Of a stretch of DNA of 43,253 nucleotides, positions 18,530 to 26,124 are shown piece after piece; the first letter of the stretch is position 1, and each line of letters opens with the position of its first letter. The position numbers and the translations under genes are program-made. The stretch comes from Acidobacteriota bacterium. GTDB lineage: Bacteria; Acidobacteriota; Aminicenantia; UBA2199. The DNA is taken from the NCBI GenBank assembly GCA_018897435.1, contig JAHIKI010000056.1, forward strand, positions 1-43,253, given 5' to 3'. The notes beneath the pieces were generated by a model that was not told the origin of the DNA, ran no database searches, and saw only the letters and a list, made by a program, of their open reading frames with translations.

Positions 18530-20022
18530 AAAGAAGTTTTCTGATACTGGCCCTTGTCATCCAGATCCTGGCCCTTTTCGTCTTCGAGAACATGCGCACC
18601 CTTTTCAAGAGCCTGGAAAAAAATGAGATCGCCTCTATCATCACCCAAAGCGACCTGCAGGCCGAACTTTATGTCCAAAAGACACTGTTGCGCCTGCCCC
18701 ATCCGGGCCGGGAAAAGTATTTCGACCAGATCCTGTCCCTGCCTCGCGCCGAGAACAGTAAGCAGGTAACCCTCGCCGGCAAGGAAAAGCTGCTGCAGAT
18801 AAAAAAGCCCCTGGGCGACGGTTCGGGGCTGCTTTTTAAAAGGACCATCCGCTCGCCCCAGCTCGATCAGTTCGCAGCGCTGAAAAAGGTACTTTCCGGT
18901 CTGATCTTCTTCCTGGGAATTTTCATCAGCGCATCCGGTATCTACCTCGTGGTGCTGCTGCGCAAAAAAGGTCCGGAGAAAAGTTTGGGTGCCGGCTCCC
19001 CATTCCAGGATTACCTGGTCGAAATGAAAAGCACGCAGCTGGAACTGCAGAACCTGGTCGCTGAACAGAACCGCTCCACCTCCCAGAAAGAGGAATTGAA
19101 CAAGAGCATCATCAATACCGTCCACCTTGGCGTGATCTTCATCTCCGCCGGCGCCAAGATCGAGATATTCAACCCCGCAGCCCAGAAATTATTCAACCGT
19201 AGTTTTGCCAGCGCCAAGAACAATTCCCTGGCCACGGTTCTGCAGGAGCATCCCGGACTCACCGCCTTCATCCAAGCCGCTGAAAAGAAAATTTCCGCCG
19301 AGATCGAAAGCGGCGCCTTTATCTTTTACGTCGACGTGGTACCGGTCTCCGACAGCGGCCGCCTGGTGCTGGTCCGCGACGTCAGCGCCGAAAGAAAAAA
19401 GGAAAAGATCCAGCGTCAGAATGCCAACCTGATGATGCTCGGCGAAATGGCCGCGGCACTGGCCCACGAGATACGCAATTCATTGGGGGTCATCCTGGGC
19501 TACAGCAAAGCCATGCGCACCGAGCCGGAAAAATCACGCAAGATCGCTCGCGAGATCAATTTCTTAAGCGAAATGATGGAAAGTTTCCTGCAGTTCGCCC
19601 GGCCGGTGGAAAAGATAATTCGCAAGAAAACCGATGTCGGCAAATTGATCACCACGGCCGCAGCCGCACAGGAAATGGCCGTCGACCTGCCGGGAAGCAC
19701 CCTGCATCTGAAAAGCGATCCGCTGCTGCTCAATGTCATTTTTTCCAACCTGGTCCTCAACGCTAAACAGGCCGGGGCCAAGAGCTTGAAAGTGGAATTC
19801 TTAGACGCTGCGACTCCCGCGCTGACATTGGCCGACGACGGACCGGGCATCGCCGCCGCCTTTGCTGAAAAGATCTGGCTGCCGTTCTTCAGCAGCCGCG
19901 ACAAGGGCACCGGCATGGGCCTGGCCACGGTCAAGAAATTGGTGAGCGCTTTGAACGGGGACATTCAATTAGTTGATGATGGCAAACCAGGAGCTAAGTT
20001 TCGCATAGTTTTTTATGCGTGA
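18526..20022 (+). CDS. Membrane-bound PAS histidine kinase
   Basis: 498 residues. Two transmembrane segments (about 3-20 and 123-148) enclose a periplasmic domain of about 100 residues. A coiled segment (180-200) leads to a PAS domain (SIINTVHLGVIFISAGAKIEIFNPAAQKLF, about 195-290). The kinase core follows with His314 in AALAHEIRNSLGVILGYSKAM, N-box NLVLNAKQAGA, G1 LADDGPGIA and GTGMGLATVKKLV. The layout matches NtrB/AtoS/PilS-type kinases that usually act on sigma-54 activators; none is adjacent. Its stop codon (GCGTGA) lies at the start of a tandem-word repeat, and its last residues, FYA, may be repeat-derived. Confidence 0.9.
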   Translation: MKRSFLILALVIQILALFVFENMRTLFKSLEKNEIASIITQSDLQAELYVQKTLLRLPHPGREKYFDQILSLPRAENSKQVTLAGKEKLLQIKKPLGDGSGLLFKRTIRSPQLDQFAALKKVLSGLIFFLGIFISASGIYLVVLLRKKGPEKSLGAGSPFQDYLVEMKSTQLELQNLVAEQNRSTSQKEELNKSIINTVHLGVIFISAGAKIEIFNPAAQKLFNRSFASAKNNSLATVLQEHPGLTAFIQAAEKKISAEIESGAFIFYVDVVPVSDSGRLVLVRDVSAERKKEKIQRQNANLMMLGEMAAALAHEIRNSLGVILGYSKAMRTEPEKSRKIAREINFLSEMMESFLQFARPVEKIIRKKTDVGKLITTAAAAQEMAVDLPGSTLHLKSDPLLLNVIFSNLVLNAKQAGAKSLKVEFLDAATPALTLADDGPGIAAAFAEKIWLPFFSSRDKGTGMGLATVKKLVSALNGDIQLVDDGKPGAKFRIVFYA

Positions 20023-20242
20023 CACGTGACGCTCAATACGTATTGAAAAGGAAAATTCCAAAATCCAAGCACCAAATCACAAATAAGCTCCAAGCACCAA
20101 TGACCAAATGACCCAAACGAAAAGAAGAGACTTGTAAGGGCTTTCGTTTTGGACATTGGAATTTGGAACTTGGAATCTATTTGGAATTTGGAATTTGTTA
20201 TTTGGAATTTTAGTCTTAATTAATACGCATTACGCATCACGT
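20019..20242. repeat. Long imperfect hairpin of tandem words between a kinase gene and ispD
   Basis: Left arm 20019-20120 and right arm 20145-20242 are imperfectly complementary along their whole length. The outer part has ACGTGAC/CAATACG against GCATTACG/CATCACGT; the inner part has CCAAATC, CCAAGCA and CCAATGA words against TTGGAATTT words. The hairpin joins two convergent genes and supplies both stop codons (GCGTGA on plus, GCGTAA on minus), so it could act as a two-way terminator. Confidence 0.75.
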
Positions 20243-20919
20243 AGAATTGCCTCAGCTATGGCCAGATCCTGCGGGTACGTGACCTTGATATTGGCTGGGT
20301 CACCCATAACTGTGACCACGGGCGCGAGATCGTAACGCCTGACCAGCGAACAGTCGTCGCTGGCATCTGTCACACCGCCAGCGCGCGCTTTCTCGTGGGC
20401 TTGGCGGATGATCTCCAGCTTGAACCCTTGCGGGGTCTGCACCCGGCGAAGTTTGGCGCGATCGAGAATAGCCGTGACCACTCCCGCATCGTCGACGCGG
20501 ATGGTCGTGTCACTGACCGGAAGAACGGGCATAACCGCCCGGGAGTGCGCCAGCGCCTCCAGTACCCGGCTGATGACTGCCGGCACCACCAGCGCCCTGG
20601 CGGCGTCATGGATAAGGATGTTCTCGCTTGTATTCGGGGCGGCACTGACCCCGATCGACGATGATTTCTGGCGGGTTTTGCCGCCGGGGAGGATATTTAT
20701 CACCTTGGTGAAGCGGCCAGCAGCTACCGTTTTCTCAGCCAGGGACATTTGGGCGGCCGGGCAGACCATGATGATGCCATCCAGGCCCGGATGGCCCTGG
20801 AAGGTCCCCAGGCAAATTTCCAGCAGCGAGCGGCCGCCGATCAGGCGGAATTGCTTGGGCAAAGGGCCTTGGAGGCGCGTTCCAGCTCCGCCAGCCAGGA
20901 TTATGGCTATAGTGCTCAT
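20230..20919 (-). CDS. ispD: 2-C-methyl-D-erythritol 4-phosphate cytidylyltransferase
   Basis: 229 residues from ATG 20919; the longer frame upstream runs through repeat sequence. MEP-pathway enzyme making CDP-methylerythritol. Motifs: nucleotide-binding IAIILAGGAGTRLQGPLPKQF at the N-terminus, NILIHDAARALV near residue 105, PVSDTTI, LRRVQTPQGF near 165 and TDASDDCSLV. The HDAAR form and the PQGF segment favour IspD over ribitol-5-phosphate cytidylyltransferase (TarI), though TarI cannot be fully excluded. No ribosome binding site; a TATAAT box ends six bases before the ATG, suggesting a leaderless mRNA. Its last codons (RDA, stop) are part of the adjoining tandem-word repeat. Confidence 0.9.
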   Translation of the reverse strand: MSTIAIILAGGAGTRLQGPLPKQFRLIGGRSLLEICLGTFQGHPGLDGIIMVCPAAQMSLAEKTVAAGRFTKVINILPGGKTRQKSSSIGVSAAPNTSENILIHDAARALVVPAVISRVLEALAHSRAVMPVLPVSDTTIRVDDAGVVTAILDRAKLRRVQTPQGFKLEIIRQAHEKARAGGVTDASDDCSLVRRYDLAPVVTVMGDPANIKVTYPQDLAIAEAILRDA

Positions 20920-20925
20920 AGAGCC

Positions 20926-20931
20926 ATTATA
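20926..20931 (-). promoter_or_regulatory. -10 box for leaderless ispD transcript
   Basis: TATAAT on the minus strand, six bases from the ATG at 20919. With the usual spacing of about seven bases, transcription would start at the A of the start codon. The -35 region falls in the GA-rich hairpin and is not recognisable. Confidence 0.45.
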
Positions 20932-20935
20932 ATTC

Positions 20936-21106
20936 AAAGGGAGGAGAGAGGGAAGAGTAAGGGAAGAAAAAGGGAAGAGAGAGTAAGAAAAAGAAACAGC
21001 AATAATCATTAATTCCTTTCATTTCATCTTCCTGCTTTCTCTTTTCTTCCCTCTGCCTTTCCCTCATTCTTCCCTTTGGTTTTCCCTTTCTCTGCTCTAT
21101 GCTTTT
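20936..21106. repeat. Purine/pyrimidine tandem-word hairpin between divergent ispD and murG-murJ
   Basis: GGGAAGAG/GGGAAGAAAAA/GAAAAAG words on the left (20939-21000) face CTTTCTCTTTTCTTCCC/CCCTTTGG words on the right (21030-21105). The arms are complementary, with a short AT-rich tip around 21003-21025. The element lies between two divergent promoters. Confidence 0.7.
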
Positions 21107-21120
21107 TCCGACCTTTGCGA

Positions 21121-21126
21121 TATAAT
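21121..21126 (+). promoter_or_regulatory. -10 box for murG-murJ
   Basis: TATAAT, 19 bases before the ATG at 21146, giving a leader of about 13 bases (CGCTGGCAAACCC) with no Shine-Dalgarno match. The -35 region is weak. Confidence 0.5.
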
Positions 21127-21145
21127 AGGCGCTGGCAAACCCAAC

Positions 21146-24100
21146 ATGAAAAAGTACAGATTCCTTTTTACCGGCGGCGGCACCGGCGGTCACGTCTATC
21201 CCAATCTCGCCATCTTTGAAGCCCTGAAAGAAAAGTATCCCGATGGCGAATTCCTTTATATTGGCACCAAAAAAGGTAGTGAAGCCGCCATCATCCGCGC
21301 CCTGCCCCAGCCCATGGAGTTTGTCCATGTACCATCCAGGGGGTTGCCGCAAAACCTCAGGAGTGCAAAAACATTTTTTGCCCTGGCCGCCATTTTTTTT
21401 GGCGCGCTAAAGAGTTTTTTCATTCTGCGCAAATTCAAGCCCGATATCATCATCGGCAGCGGCGGCTACGTGGCCGCCCCGGTGTTGCTGGCCGCCGCCC
21501 TGCTCAAAATAAAAGTTTTCATCCACGAACAGAACGCGGTCCCCGGCCGGCTCAACCTTTTTGTCGCCCGCTTCGCCACCAGAATCGGCATCGCTTTTCC
21601 TTCGACCGCGTCTTTTTTTGAAAGTTCAAAGGTAATTGAGACTGGTTATCCGCTGCGCCGGTCGATCCGCCGTAGCGGCGAAGAAAACAACCGAGAAAAA
21701 TTCAATATCCCCCCCAGCAGCCGCGTTCTGTTCATTTTCAGCGGCAGCATGGGGGCGCGCACCATCAACCGCGCGGCCGCGGCGATCATTCCGCGACTTT
21801 TGTCCCTGCCCAACCTGTTTGTCATCATGTCTACCGGTAAAGCCTATGGCAAGGATTACAAAGCCTACGACGACACGGTGAAGATCCTGGAGCAGAAGGG
21901 GTATCCACCCGAGATCGAAGGCCGGCTGCTGCTCAGGGAGTACTTCGACCACATCGCCGAGATCTATGCCATGTCCGACCTGGTGGTCTCACGGGCCGGG
22001 GCCGGTGCCATCCAGGAAATCACGGTTATGGGCTTGCCGGCCGTCCTTGTCCCCAAGATCGACCTGCCGGCCGATCACCAGATCCTGAACGCCCGCGAGA
22101 TCGAAAAAATAGGCGGGGCCCGGGTCCTTTATGAAGAGAGCGGTGGCGGCCGGAAAAAAAACGAGATCTTTCTCGCGCCCGATGCTTTTTACAATGCCAT
22201 CGAGGCGATCATAGGCGCTCCTGACCAACTGGGGGCAATGCGCAAAAACCTGCTTGCAGTGAATAGGCCGGACAGCACCGCGATCATCCTGAATGCCGTT
22301 GAAGGCATTATCGCCAAAAACCACGGCCAGGAAAGGGAGATCCGCGTTTTTTATCTGCAGGCCGTGGAAGAGGAAAAAAACCTTGAACTGCCATTCGCCC
22401 ACACCAGCGTGGGCAACACTTTCCTGAGCGATGTCATTCTGGAAAACATCGGCACCAGCGTACGCTTCGAGATCAGTTTTCTGAACGATGAAGAGCAGTC
22501 GGTCTTTATCCGGCGCCGGCAAGGGCGCGTGCAGCTGAATGATCGCGAGATCACCGGCTTGACATCACTGAAGCCCGACGACCGCATCGGCGTCGAAGGC
22601 CGTACTTATATTTTTAAAAGCTACCTTGAAAAAACCAGGGCAAACAACCATGATGACATGGCCGGCACCGGCAAGAAAGGATCCGCTGCCGCCGCCATGG
22701 CATCCCTCCTGCTCGGTTTCGGCCGTGAGATCGCCGCCGCTGCCCTGTTCGGGGCCGGCAAAGCCATGGATGTCTTCTCCATCGCCCGGACCGTTGTAGG
22801 TTTCCTGTCCCGCCTGCTGGGCAGCAGTGCCATGAAAAAGGCATTCATGCCGATCTTTTCACGCTTGTTCCAGCGCGGCCCCCGCAAAAAAGCCTGGGAA
22901 GCGGCATCGCCCCTGGTCACTTGCACATTGCTGCTTTCCCTGCTGTTCACCGCGGCCGGCATACTTTTTGCTCCAGCCATCATCGGTTTTTTGTTCCCCG
23001 GTCTCGCCGCCCACGGCCTGAGCATGGACGCCGGACATATGACCCGCATCCTTTTTCCCGGATTGTTCCTGGGCACGCTGGCAGCCGTCCTGGCCGGATA
23101 TTTGCGGCTTTTTAGTAAATCCGCCAGCGTGGGACTCGCGGCCCAGTTGTATGCCGCCGGCACCATTCTCGGCATTTTCCTGTTCCAGTCGGGCAGCGGT
23201 TCATTTTCCCTGGCCTACGGCGTCCTGTTCGGTTATTTTCTGCAAACCCTTTTCCTGCTGCCTTTGCTGCTAAAAACCATCAGCCGGCCGGCGCTGGAGT
23301 TCTCCTTCCATCCCTCCCTTAAAATCAACAGCAGCCTCGGACGCAAGTACGCCACCCGGCTTGCCCCGGTCGGCTTGGGCGGGGTTCTGACCCGCAGCCC
23401 GGCGTTGGTTGACAAGTTCGTGGCTTCATCCCTGCGCGTCGGCTCGCTGTCCTACCTCTATTTTGCCATGGAGATCTTCCGTCTGCCTTTTGTTTTGATC
23501 GCCAAAACCATCAACCGCGCCATCTTAAGGGATTTTTCAGAATCCACCGCCCTGCTGGACAAAGACAAGACAAAAAAGTTCTTCATCGACGGTATCCGCA
23601 TCAACTTGTTCCTGCTGGCCCCCGCCTCCATCCTGATGGTCACACTGGCCAAGCCCATCGTGTCACTGCTTTTGGAAAGGTTCAACTTCAGCGCCCAGGC
23701 GGTGTCCAATACGGCCCTGGCCCTGCAATTCTATGCCATCGGCCTGATCGGCTGGGGCATTCACAACCTGACCACGCGATTCTTTGCCGCGCGCCTGGAA
23801 AACCGGACCTCGATGTTCCTCGACTTTTTCCTGCTGGCTTTCCATGTGCCGCTGGTCATCCTGCTGGCGCGCACGCCTTTGCAATTTGCCGGCATTGCCC
23901 TGGCCACCTCCATTTCCTACCTCACTTTCGCCCTGGTTCGCGTCGCGGTCGTCAGGCACAAACTGAGGCGAGACGGAGTTACAGTCGCTTACGGGGAGAT
24001 CCTCTCAGCCGCCGGCAAAACCCTGAGCGCCTGCCTGCTGATGGTCATGGCCATCATCGAGGCCAAATTCGTCTTCAAGCGCATCCAGTTCAACTCGCCC

Positions 24101-24922
24101 ACCATCGAAAATATCATTTTCTGCGTGTCGTTGACCTTCATGGGCACGGCCATTTACTTTCTTTCGTCGCTGATCTTCAAAAACACCGGTATTCTGATCT
24201 TCAAAAAAAGAGGCGGCAGCAGCCGCCCGGGCGTTCCCATTTCCCTGCTTTCGCCTTTCCGGTTCATGGAAACCGTGAGCGCCAATCCCGAATTCTACAA
24301 GACGGAATTCCGCTACAAGATCAACCTGTACCTCTCCAACCCCAATTGGGAGATTAAAAATATCGGCATCAAGCTGATCGGCCTTTTCAAGGAAAAGAGC
24401 AAGAGCGCCTTCCTGGTCAACATGCTGACCGCAGGCCAGGGTAACGGCTTCATGCGCCGCAACGCCCTGATCGCCCTAAAGGCGATCAACCACTGGAACG
24501 CGGAAACAAAAGAACTGCTGCTGCGCCTGCTCAAAGACGGCTATTTCGAAGTACGCGCGGCGGCCCTGGATTACCTGGGACACCATATCAGCGAAAGCGA
24601 ATACGGCGAATTGCAGAAGACCTTCCAGCGCCGGCTTGACCACGGCAGCGTTGATGAAAAGATCGCCTGTTTGCGGCTTATGGCCCGCAAGGGGGATTTA
24701 AGCGACCTGCCGGGGCTGCAGCGCCTATACCTGCACAGCAACTCACTGATCCGCGAAGAGGTCCTGGAACTGCTATATTCTTTCTATCGCCGCAACCTGC
24801 TTAATGGCGCGGAGATCAAGGATCTGGTGCAACAGGTGTTGATCACCTCCGACCATTTGACACCCGAATTCAGGATCAAGTCCATTATCAACCGTATTTA
24901 CAAGGAGATCGATCAGCCATGA
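21146..24922 (+). CDS. murG-murJ: MurG - FHA-like - MurJ - HEAT repeat fusion protein
   Basis: 1258 residues in one uninterrupted frame. Residues 1-390 are MurG, which adds GlcNAc to lipid I: FTGGGTGGHVYPN at 9-21, GSGGYVAAPVL, HEQNAVPGRLN, FSGSMGARTIN and RAGAGAIQEI. Residues about 395-500 look like an FHA-type beta sandwich (FLSDVILENIGTSVRFEI, then VQLNDREITGLTSLKPDDRIGVEGRTYIF), although the usual GR/SxxH residues are poorly kept. Residues about 510-1020 are MurJ/MviN, the lipid II flippase, with LLLGFGREIAAAALFGAGKAMDVFSIAR and FMPIFSRLF then many hydrophobic helices. Residues about 1035-1258 are HEAT-like helical pairs (RRNALIALKAI, YFEVRAAALDYLGHH). No ribosome binding site precedes the possible internal ATGs near 22649-22661. 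mraY follows with a 4-base overlap. Confidence 0.9.
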   Translation: MKKYRFLFTGGGTGGHVYPNLAIFEALKEKYPDGEFLYIGTKKGSEAAIIRALPQPMEFVHVPSRGLPQNLRSAKTFFALAAIFFGALKSFFILRKFKPDIIIGSGGYVAAPVLLAAALLKIKVFIHEQNAVPGRLNLFVARFATRIGIAFPSTASFFESSKVIETGYPLRRSIRRSGEENNREKFNIPPSSRVLFIFSGSMGARTINRAAAAIIPRLLSLPNLFVIMSTGKAYGKDYKAYDDTVKILEQKGYPPEIEGRLLLREYFDHIAEIYAMSDLVVSRAGAGAIQEITVMGLPAVLVPKIDLPADHQILNAREIEKIGGARVLYEESGGGRKKNEIFLAPDAFYNAIEAIIGAPDQLGAMRKNLLAVNRPDSTAIILNAVEGIIAKNHGQEREIRVFYLQAVEEEKNLELPFAHTSVGNTFLSDVILENIGTSVRFEISFLNDEEQSVFIRRRQGRVQLNDREITGLTSLKPDDRIGVEGRTYIFKSYLEKTRANNHDDMAGTGKKGSAAAAMASLLLGFGREIAAAALFGAGKAMDVFSIARTVVGFLSRLLGSSAMKKAFMPIFSRLFQRGPRKKAWEAASPLVTCTLLLSLLFTAAGILFAPAIIGFLFPGLAAHGLSMDAGHMTRILFPGLFLGTLAAVLAGYLRLFSKSASVGLAAQLYAAGTILGIFLFQSGSGSFSLAYGVLFGYFLQTLFLLPLLLKTISRPALEFSFHPSLKINSSLGRKYATRLAPVGLGGVLTRSPALVDKFVASSLRVGSLSYLYFAMEIFRLPFVLIAKTINRAILRDFSESTALLDKDKTKKFFIDGIRINLFLLAPASILMVTLAKPIVSLLLERFNFSAQAVSNTALALQFYAIGLIGWGIHNLTTRFFAARLENRTSMFLDFFLLAFHVPLVILLARTPLQFAGIALATSISYLTFALVRVAVVRHKLRRDGVTVAYGEILSAAGKTLSACLLMVMAIIEAKFVFKRIQFNSPTIENIIFCVSLTFMGTAIYFLSSLIFKNTGILIFKKRGGSSRPGVPISLLSPFRFMETVSANPEFYKTEFRYKINLYLSNPNWEIKNIGIKLIGLFKEKSKSAFLVNMLTAGQGNGFMRRNALIALKAINHWNAETKELLLRLLKDGYFEVRAAALDYLGHHISESEYGELQKTFQRRLDHGSVDEKIACLRLMARKGDLSDLPGLQRLYLHSNSLIREEVLELLYSFYRRNLLNGAEIKDLVQQVLITSDHLTPEFRIKSIINRIYKEIDQP

Positions 24923-26025
24923 TCATTTGGATCAGCGAATTCTTTGCCAACCTGCCGGGCCAGAGGTTGATGACCTATATCACCTTCCGGGCCCTGATGG
25001 CCGTGCTCACCTCTTTTGTTATCGGCATTTTGCTGGGGCGCCGCGTGATCCACGCCATCTACCAGCTGAACTTCCGCGACCGGGCCAGGGAGTTCGGCGA
25101 CATGTCGTCCCGCAACAAGGACGGCACCCCTACCATGGGTGGGTTGATCATCTTCTTTTCGCTGCTGATATCGGTGCTGCTCTGGGGCAGTTGGAAAAAG
25201 CCGAACGATTTTTTTCTGGGCACGATCATTTTCACTGCTTTCTGGTTCACAGCTCTGGGTTTTTTCGACGATTACCTGAAAAATATTCGCGGTGCAAGCG
25301 ACCTGGGCATGAACCGCGGCCTGAAGCTTTTTCTGCAGGCCCTATTCGGTCTGATCCTCGGCCTGCTGCTGCTGGCTTCGGACGCCTCTCCTTTCGCTCC
25401 CGAGATCGCCGGCAAGTTGTTCGTCCCTTTTCTTAAAAATCCGCTGCTCGACCTGGGTATTTTTTATTATCCCTTCATCATCCTGGTCATCATCGCCATC
25501 GCCAATTCCATTAATTTCGCCGACGGGCTGGACGGCCTGGCCACGGTCCCGGCCGGGATGCTGCTGGCAGTCTACGCTGTTTTCGCCTACATCATCGGCA
25601 ACTCGAAGGCGGCGAAATACCTGTGGTTCCCTTTCATCAACGGTGCGGGCGAACTGGTGGTGGTACTGGCCGCCCTGATCGGCGCCCTGGCCGCTTTTCT
25701 CTGGTTTAACGCCTACCCGGCCGAAATATTCATGGGCGACACCGGCTCGCTGCTGATCGGCGGCGTCATCGCCACTTCGGCGGTGCTGCTCAAACACGAG
25801 CTGCTTTTCCTGATCGCCGGCGGCGTCTTTGTCATCGAATTTCTCTCTGTTTTCATACAGGACTATATCGGCATCAAACTGATCAAGCGTCGCATCTTTT
25901 ACCGCGCCCCCATCCACCACACCTATCAGTTCCTGGGCATCGCCGAACCCAAGATCGTCATCCGCTTCTGGATCCTGGCGGTGATCTTCACCCTGGTCAG
26001 CCTGATCAGCATCAAACTGCGCTGA
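24919..26025 (+). CDS. mraY: Phospho-N-acetylmuramoyl-pentapeptide transferase
   Basis: 368 residues, polytopic membrane enzyme that makes lipid I from UDP-MurNAc-pentapeptide and undecaprenyl phosphate. Conserved motifs: RNKDGTPTMGG near 69-78, GFFDDYLKN near 114-122, ANSINFADGLDGLA near 195-208, AYPAEIFMGDTGSLLIGG near 270-287 and RAPIHHTYQFLG near 333-344. Length fits the family. Gene order is unusual: in the standard dcw cluster mraY precedes murD-ftsW-murG; here it directly follows the murG-murJ fusion and overlaps it by 4 bases, so the enzyme that makes lipid I is co-translated with those that extend and flip it. Confidence 0.95.
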   Translation: MIIWISEFFANLPGQRLMTYITFRALMAVLTSFVIGILLGRRVIHAIYQLNFRDRAREFGDMSSRNKDGTPTMGGLIIFFSLLISVLLWGSWKKPNDFFLGTIIFTAFWFTALGFFDDYLKNIRGASDLGMNRGLKLFLQALFGLILGLLLLASDASPFAPEIAGKLFVPFLKNPLLDLGIFYYPFIILVIIAIANSINFADGLDGLATVPAGMLLAVYAVFAYIIGNSKAAKYLWFPFINGAGELVVVLAALIGALAAFLWFNAYPAEIFMGDTGSLLIGGVIATSAVLLKHELLFLIAGGVFVIEFLSVFIQDYIGIKLIKRRIFYRAPIHHTYQFLGIAEPKIVIRFWILAVIFTLVSLISIKLR

Positions 26026-26124
26026 CGACTCAAATCAATTATAATCTGCATACTTCACAGTGCTTAACTTCTTATTATGACAAATATCAAGTGCCGAGTT
26101 GGAATAAATTCAGTTAAAAATGCT

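Noticed and set aside
18253..19125. 290-codon minus-strand frame across pilD and the PAS kinase
   Set aside because: It spans two well-supported genes in opposite orientation and shows no family pattern.
22640..22690. Possible separate start for murJ at the ATG codons near 22649-22661
   Set aside because: No Shine-Dalgarno sequence or promoter precedes them, and the frame runs through without a stop from MurG, so a fusion is the simpler reading.
26030..26060. TATAAT-like sequence after mraY as promoter of a new gene
   Set aside because: No well-placed -35 box and no credible plus-strand gene follows before the ATPase gene end at 26125.
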